A stretch of DNA of 64,000 nt, taken from Alviniconcha marisindica. Lineage: Eukaryota > Mollusca > Gastropoda > Provannidae. Every line of letters starts with the position of its first letter. The first letter of the stretch is position 1. Of this stretch, positions 60,080-64,000 are shown piece by piece. The position numbers were made by a program, and so were the translations under genes. The DNA lies in the NCBI GenBank assembly GCA_018857735.1, contig JABMCL010003783.1, positions 340,001 to 404,000 on the forward strand. The letters run 5' to 3'. The notes under the pieces were generated by a model, which worked only from the letters and a program-made list of their open reading frames with translations, was not told where the DNA came from and did not search any database.

Positions 60080-60442
60080 CTAGGCCACTGCAGTCAACAC
60101 ATGCTTCTTGCTGTCGTACTTGTGGTCATCATAAAACTGGTCTCTCGCTTTTATGCTCCTGTAAACAACAAAGGTATAACTTAGATTTATACATATGTTC
60201 AAGCTTATTACCATTGTTTTCAGATATTTATATATAGAAATGATTTTATCCCAAAAAATAAGCACAGATCTTTTACCTACATGATCACGAAAGTTGTTAA
60301 GGGAGATAACTGATGCAGGTCTAACATTGAAAATATTGAGGCCTGGCATTTTCTCAGAAGTCCTTTGTAATTCTGCTTCATGATGACCTGTCCTGCATTA
60401 CATATCCATACCAATTTCAGAGGCTCTGACCCATTTTCATGG

Positions 60443-60506
<64 letters not shown>

Positions 60507-61684
60507 TGAAACAGGAATGACTGCTAGCATTCTAACTAGCTAGGTCATGCCAACATTCTTCCAAACACTGGGCAGGAAAACAACAGAGCTCAACCGAAAA
60601 CAGATAAGTGATTTAGCTTTGCATCTCATTTTTCATTGTTTTCACCATTTAACTGTTGTTTTGTAGCCTGACAAAGGGAATTAGCCCAAAAAATTGCAGA
60701 TTGTGTTTTTGTCCTAATAGCATTCTTTTGAATTTGCAGATTGTGTTTTTGTCCTAATAAATAGCATTCTTTTGAGCCTTTTGTGTGTTTAGATCATGGT
60801 CACAAAGTTTTAAAATATTAATTTATACAAGATCCAAGATGATCAGCATGAAAGTTTTGCTGCGACGGCAGTTGACCGCCCGTGACTGACCTTGACTGGT
60901 ATGGTTCCAAGCGGCGGAGGGTTTCCGTGGTGTCGATTTCAGGGCCATAGCTGTGCACTCCAGTGCTCATGGTGAAGCCGTCCCTCTTCTGGGGCTGCAG
61001 TCCTCCTCGCGTGTGACCCTCTCTGTTCAGGCCTTGTGGTGTGTCGTCCTTGAACCTAGTTCGGAGAAAGTCAGTGAGTGTGAAAGGAACAGGAAAACGT
61101 TTTGTTTTGGGTTCAGCCAGGGAACATGACTATTATCTTCCTTGAATATGGTCAAAAGCAGCATTGGATCTGTAACCTAATCCAGGTATTTGATAATAAA
61201 AATAATGAACACATTTTTTAAAGCACATAAATTATAACCAACACGATGGGAGGCTGGGCAGTGAGTAAATATACATATAAAAAATCAGACAAGGCATGCA
61301 ACAGAGTTAATTAGCACTCACAAGGCATCACACAAACACAACAAAGATCCAGGTCACCTACAGTAGCTCTCACCTGGCATGCAAGTAAATAACCAGTACA
61401 TAAACTCCACCAGAGCCACATCCTCCACCAGAGGTTTGTGTGACGTCTTTCGAGTGCTAATTCACTCCTTTCTTTGTTGATTCTCAACTGGACAGTAAAG
61501 AATACAAAATACCTGGTCATGTAGTGAGTGACGAATCGTCGAGGGTCATCCATGACCTTAACAAAGCGGTCAGAGTTCTCGCTGTAGCCAGAAAAGCTCC
61601 TGCCAGCCCATCTTAGTGCGGTTCAGTCTGTCCGGGTGGGACAGGTCTGGTCTCTGCTGTCCCAGGAACTGGTTCTTCTGAGTG
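60080..61684 (-). CDS. SAXO4: Stabilizer of axonemal microtubules 4 (PPP1R32), last three exons, partial
   Basis: SAXO4/PPP1R32 is a ciliary, axonemal microtubule-associated protein. Exons 61513-61684, 60891-61055 and 60080-60158 splice in phase (AG|G at both junctions) and end HVLTAVA and TAG. The conserved core reads RRFVTHYMTRFKDDTPQGLN, REGHTRGGLQPQ and TTETLRRLEPYQ. It matches the human C terminus pattern RYLTTYNQG...PKGL..EG.TRGG.QPQ...ESLRHLHP. The first exon has an extra base near 61,605 separating HPDRLNRTK from GRSFSGYSENSDRFV. The rest of the gene lies in or beyond the minisatellites to the right; a possible further exon fragment (MSTSEYYT) is at the extreme right edge. Confidence 0.85.
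60443..60504. repeat. (AC)n microsatellite
   Basis: About 30 AC units in the last SAXO4 intron. Confidence 0.95.
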
Positions 61685-61699
61685 CTGGTGGATAAGGAC

Positions 61700-62430
61700 A
61701 AAGAGGGAATTACACAGCTTTGTACTGACCATGAAGGTCACAGCTAGTACACGGTACACATCTTGGTACCGACCATGAAGGTCGCAGCTAGTACACAGTT
61801 ACACAACTTGGTACTGTCCATGAAGGTCACAGCTAGCACACAATTACACATCTTTGGACTGACCATGAAGGTCACAAGTAGCATACAGTACACAATTACA
61901 CATCTTTGGACTGACCATGAAGGTCACAAGTAGCATACAGTACACAATTACACATCTTGGTACTGACCATGAAGGTCACAGCTAGTACACAGTACACAAT
62001 TACACATCATGGTACTGACCATGAAGGTCACAGCTAGTACACAGTACACAATTACACATCATGGTACTGACCATGAAGGTCACAGCTAGTACACAGTACA
62101 CAATTACACATCATGGTACTGACCATGAAGGTCACAGCTAGTACACAGTACACAATTACACATCATGGTACTGACCATGAAGGTCACAGCTAGTACACAG
62201 TACACAATTACACATCATGGTACTGACCATGAAGGTCACAGCTAGTACACAGTACACAATTACACATCATGGTACTGACCATGAAGGTCACAGCTAGTAC
62301 ACAGTACACAATTACACATCATGGTACTGACCATGAAGGTCACAGCTAGTACACAGTACACAATTACACATCATGGTACTGACCATGAAGGTCACAGCTA
62401 GTACACAGTACACAATTAACACATGGTACT
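61700..62430. repeat. ~54-bp minisatellite in a SAXO4 intron
   Basis: About 14 near-identical units contain GGTACTGACCATGAAGGTCA and CAGCTAGTACACAGTACAC. High identity suggests recent expansion. The minus strand has GTCAGTACC, a donor-like string, in each unit. Confidence 0.95.
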
Positions 62431-62489
62431 GACCAGTGAAAGGTCACTGTTCTTGTACACAGTACTGAGTATTAAATCATGGGTGCTGT

Positions 62490-63930
62490 GACCAATAGAC
62501 CTAATGGGTGGGCACTGGGTGTGTGACCAACCAGATCACATCAGTTACTGCATGGGACAGCTAGTGACCATACCAAGACAGCATAGTTGGTATGTGGGAC
62601 TGGGTGCTGTGACTCAACCAGACAGCATAGTTTGGGTTTGGACTGGGTGCTGTGACTCAACCAGACAGCATAGTTTACTGGGTGGGACTGGGTGCTGTGA
62701 CTCAACCAGAAGCATGCAGTTTAATGCATGGGACTGGGTGCTGTGACCAACCAGACAGCATAGTTCTGTGGTGGGACTGGGTGCTGTGACTCAACCAGAG
62801 AGCATAGCTGACTGGGTGCTGTGACTCAACCAGACAGCATAGCTGACTGGGTGCTGTGACTCAACCAGACAGCATAGCTTACTGGGTGGGCTGGGTGCTG
62901 TGACTCAACCAGACAGCATAGTTTACTGGTGGGACTGGGTGCTGTGACTTAACCAGACAGCATAGCTTACTGGGTGGGACTGGGTGCTGTGACTCAACCA
63001 GACAGCATAGCTTACGGTGGGACTGGGTGCTGTGACTCAACCAGACAGCATAGCTTACTGGGTGGGACTGGGTGCTGTGACTTAACCAGACAGCATAGCT
63101 TACTGGGTGGGCTGGGTGCTGTGACTCAACCAGATGGCATAGCTTACTGAGTGGGACTAGATGCTGACTCAACCAGACAGCATAGCGAACTGGGTGCTGT
63201 GACTCAATCAGACAGCATAGCTTACTGGGTGGGACCGAGTGCTGTGACTCAACCAGACAGCATAGCTTACTGGTGGGCTGAGTGCTGTGACTCAACCAGA
63301 CAGCATAGCTTACTGGGTGGGCTGGTGCTGACTCAACCAGACAGCATAGCTGACTGGGTGCTGTGACTCAACCAGACAGCATATCTTACTGGGTGGGACT
63401 GGATGCGGGACTTAACCAGACAGCATAGCTTACCGGGTGGGCTGGGTGCTGTGACTTAACCAGACAGCATAGCTTACTGGGTGGGACTGGGTGCTGTGAC
63501 TCAACCAGACAGCATAGTTTACTGTGTGGGACTGGGTGCTGTGACTCAACCAGAGAGCATAGCTGACTGGGTGCTGTGACTCAACCAGACAGCATAGCTG
63601 ACTGGGTGCTGTGACTCAACCAGACAGCATATCTTACTGGGTGGGACTGGATGCTGACTTAACCAGACAGCATAGCTTACCGGGTGGGCTGGGTGCTGTG
63701 ACTCAACCAGACAGCATAGCTTACTGGGTGGGACTGGATGCTGACTTAACCAGACAGCACAGCTTACCGGGTGGGCTGGGTGCTGTGACTCAACCAGACA
63801 GCATAGCTTACTGGGTGGGCTGGGTGCTGTGACTCAACCAGACAGCATAGCTTACTGGGTGGGACTGGGTGCTGTGACTCAACCAGACAGCATAGCTTAC
63901 TGGGGGGGACTGGGTGCTGTGATCCACCAA
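62490..63930. repeat. ~45-bp minisatellite in a SAXO4 intron
   Basis: About 32 units contain TGACTCAACCAGACAGCATA and GCTTACTGGGTGGGACTGGG. The minus strand carries AGTAAGC in nearly every unit. It continues to within 70 bp of the right edge. Confidence 0.95.
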
Positions 63931-64000
63931 TAGACACCATAACTGTGGCCAATAGCTGGTGTAGTTAGGTGAATGTGTAATACTCTGAGGTAGACATGAT

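Overview
This is nuclear DNA from an animal, most likely a mollusc. The genes are intron-rich and encode animal-specific proteins (MSH2, ZC4H2, SAXO4/PPP1R32). The non-coding DNA is packed with AC/TG and GA microsatellites, tRNA-derived SINEs and very many minisatellites. Species cannot be named from sequence alone.

Layout. (1) Positions 1-18,902, minus strand: a gene I do not recognise. Five or more ordinary exons (18.9, 15.3, 13.7, 12.2 and 10.8 kb) splice in consistent phase into one giant low-complexity exon (9,688-2,347) and then into a Pro/Thr-rich repeat exon that runs off the left edge. (2) 20,879-48,787, minus strand: a complete MSH2 mismatch-repair gene. I could place 27 exons in continuous phase, giving 930 residues with intact Walker A and B motifs. 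(3) 48,788-48,879: a 92-bp divergent promoter. (4) 48,880-53,247, plus strand: a complete five-exon ZC4H2 gene (227 residues). (5) 53.2-60.1 kb: ZC4H2 3' flank and intergenic DNA with a decayed SAP-like ORF. (6) 60,080-61,684 and beyond the right edge, minus strand: the last three exons of SAXO4/PPP1R32, tail-to-tail with ZC4H2.

The most striking feature is not a gene. At many exon-intron borders in three of the four genes, the intron is filled by a tandem repeat whose unit contains the adjoining splice site and often 15-50 nt of the neighbouring exon. Examples are MSH2 exon 18 (42 coding nt plus donor, about eight copies), MSH2 exon 4, ZC4H2 exon 3 (acceptor plus first codons, about 14 copies), ZC4H2 exon 5 (acceptor plus zinc-finger start, about seven long and a dozen short copies), and the 13.7 and 15.3 kb exons of the unrecognised gene. 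These introns therefore carry arrays of decoy splice sites made from their own exon edges. One intron also has the same AGGTACCGTA at both ends, as expected if introns arise by tandem duplication of an AGGT-containing exon segment.

The genes are not an operon. MSH2 and ZC4H2 share a promoter; the rest are independent neighbours. Several one-base frame breaks look like assembly errors or allelic indels. Exon limits come from homology and GT-AG signals only, with no transcript data.
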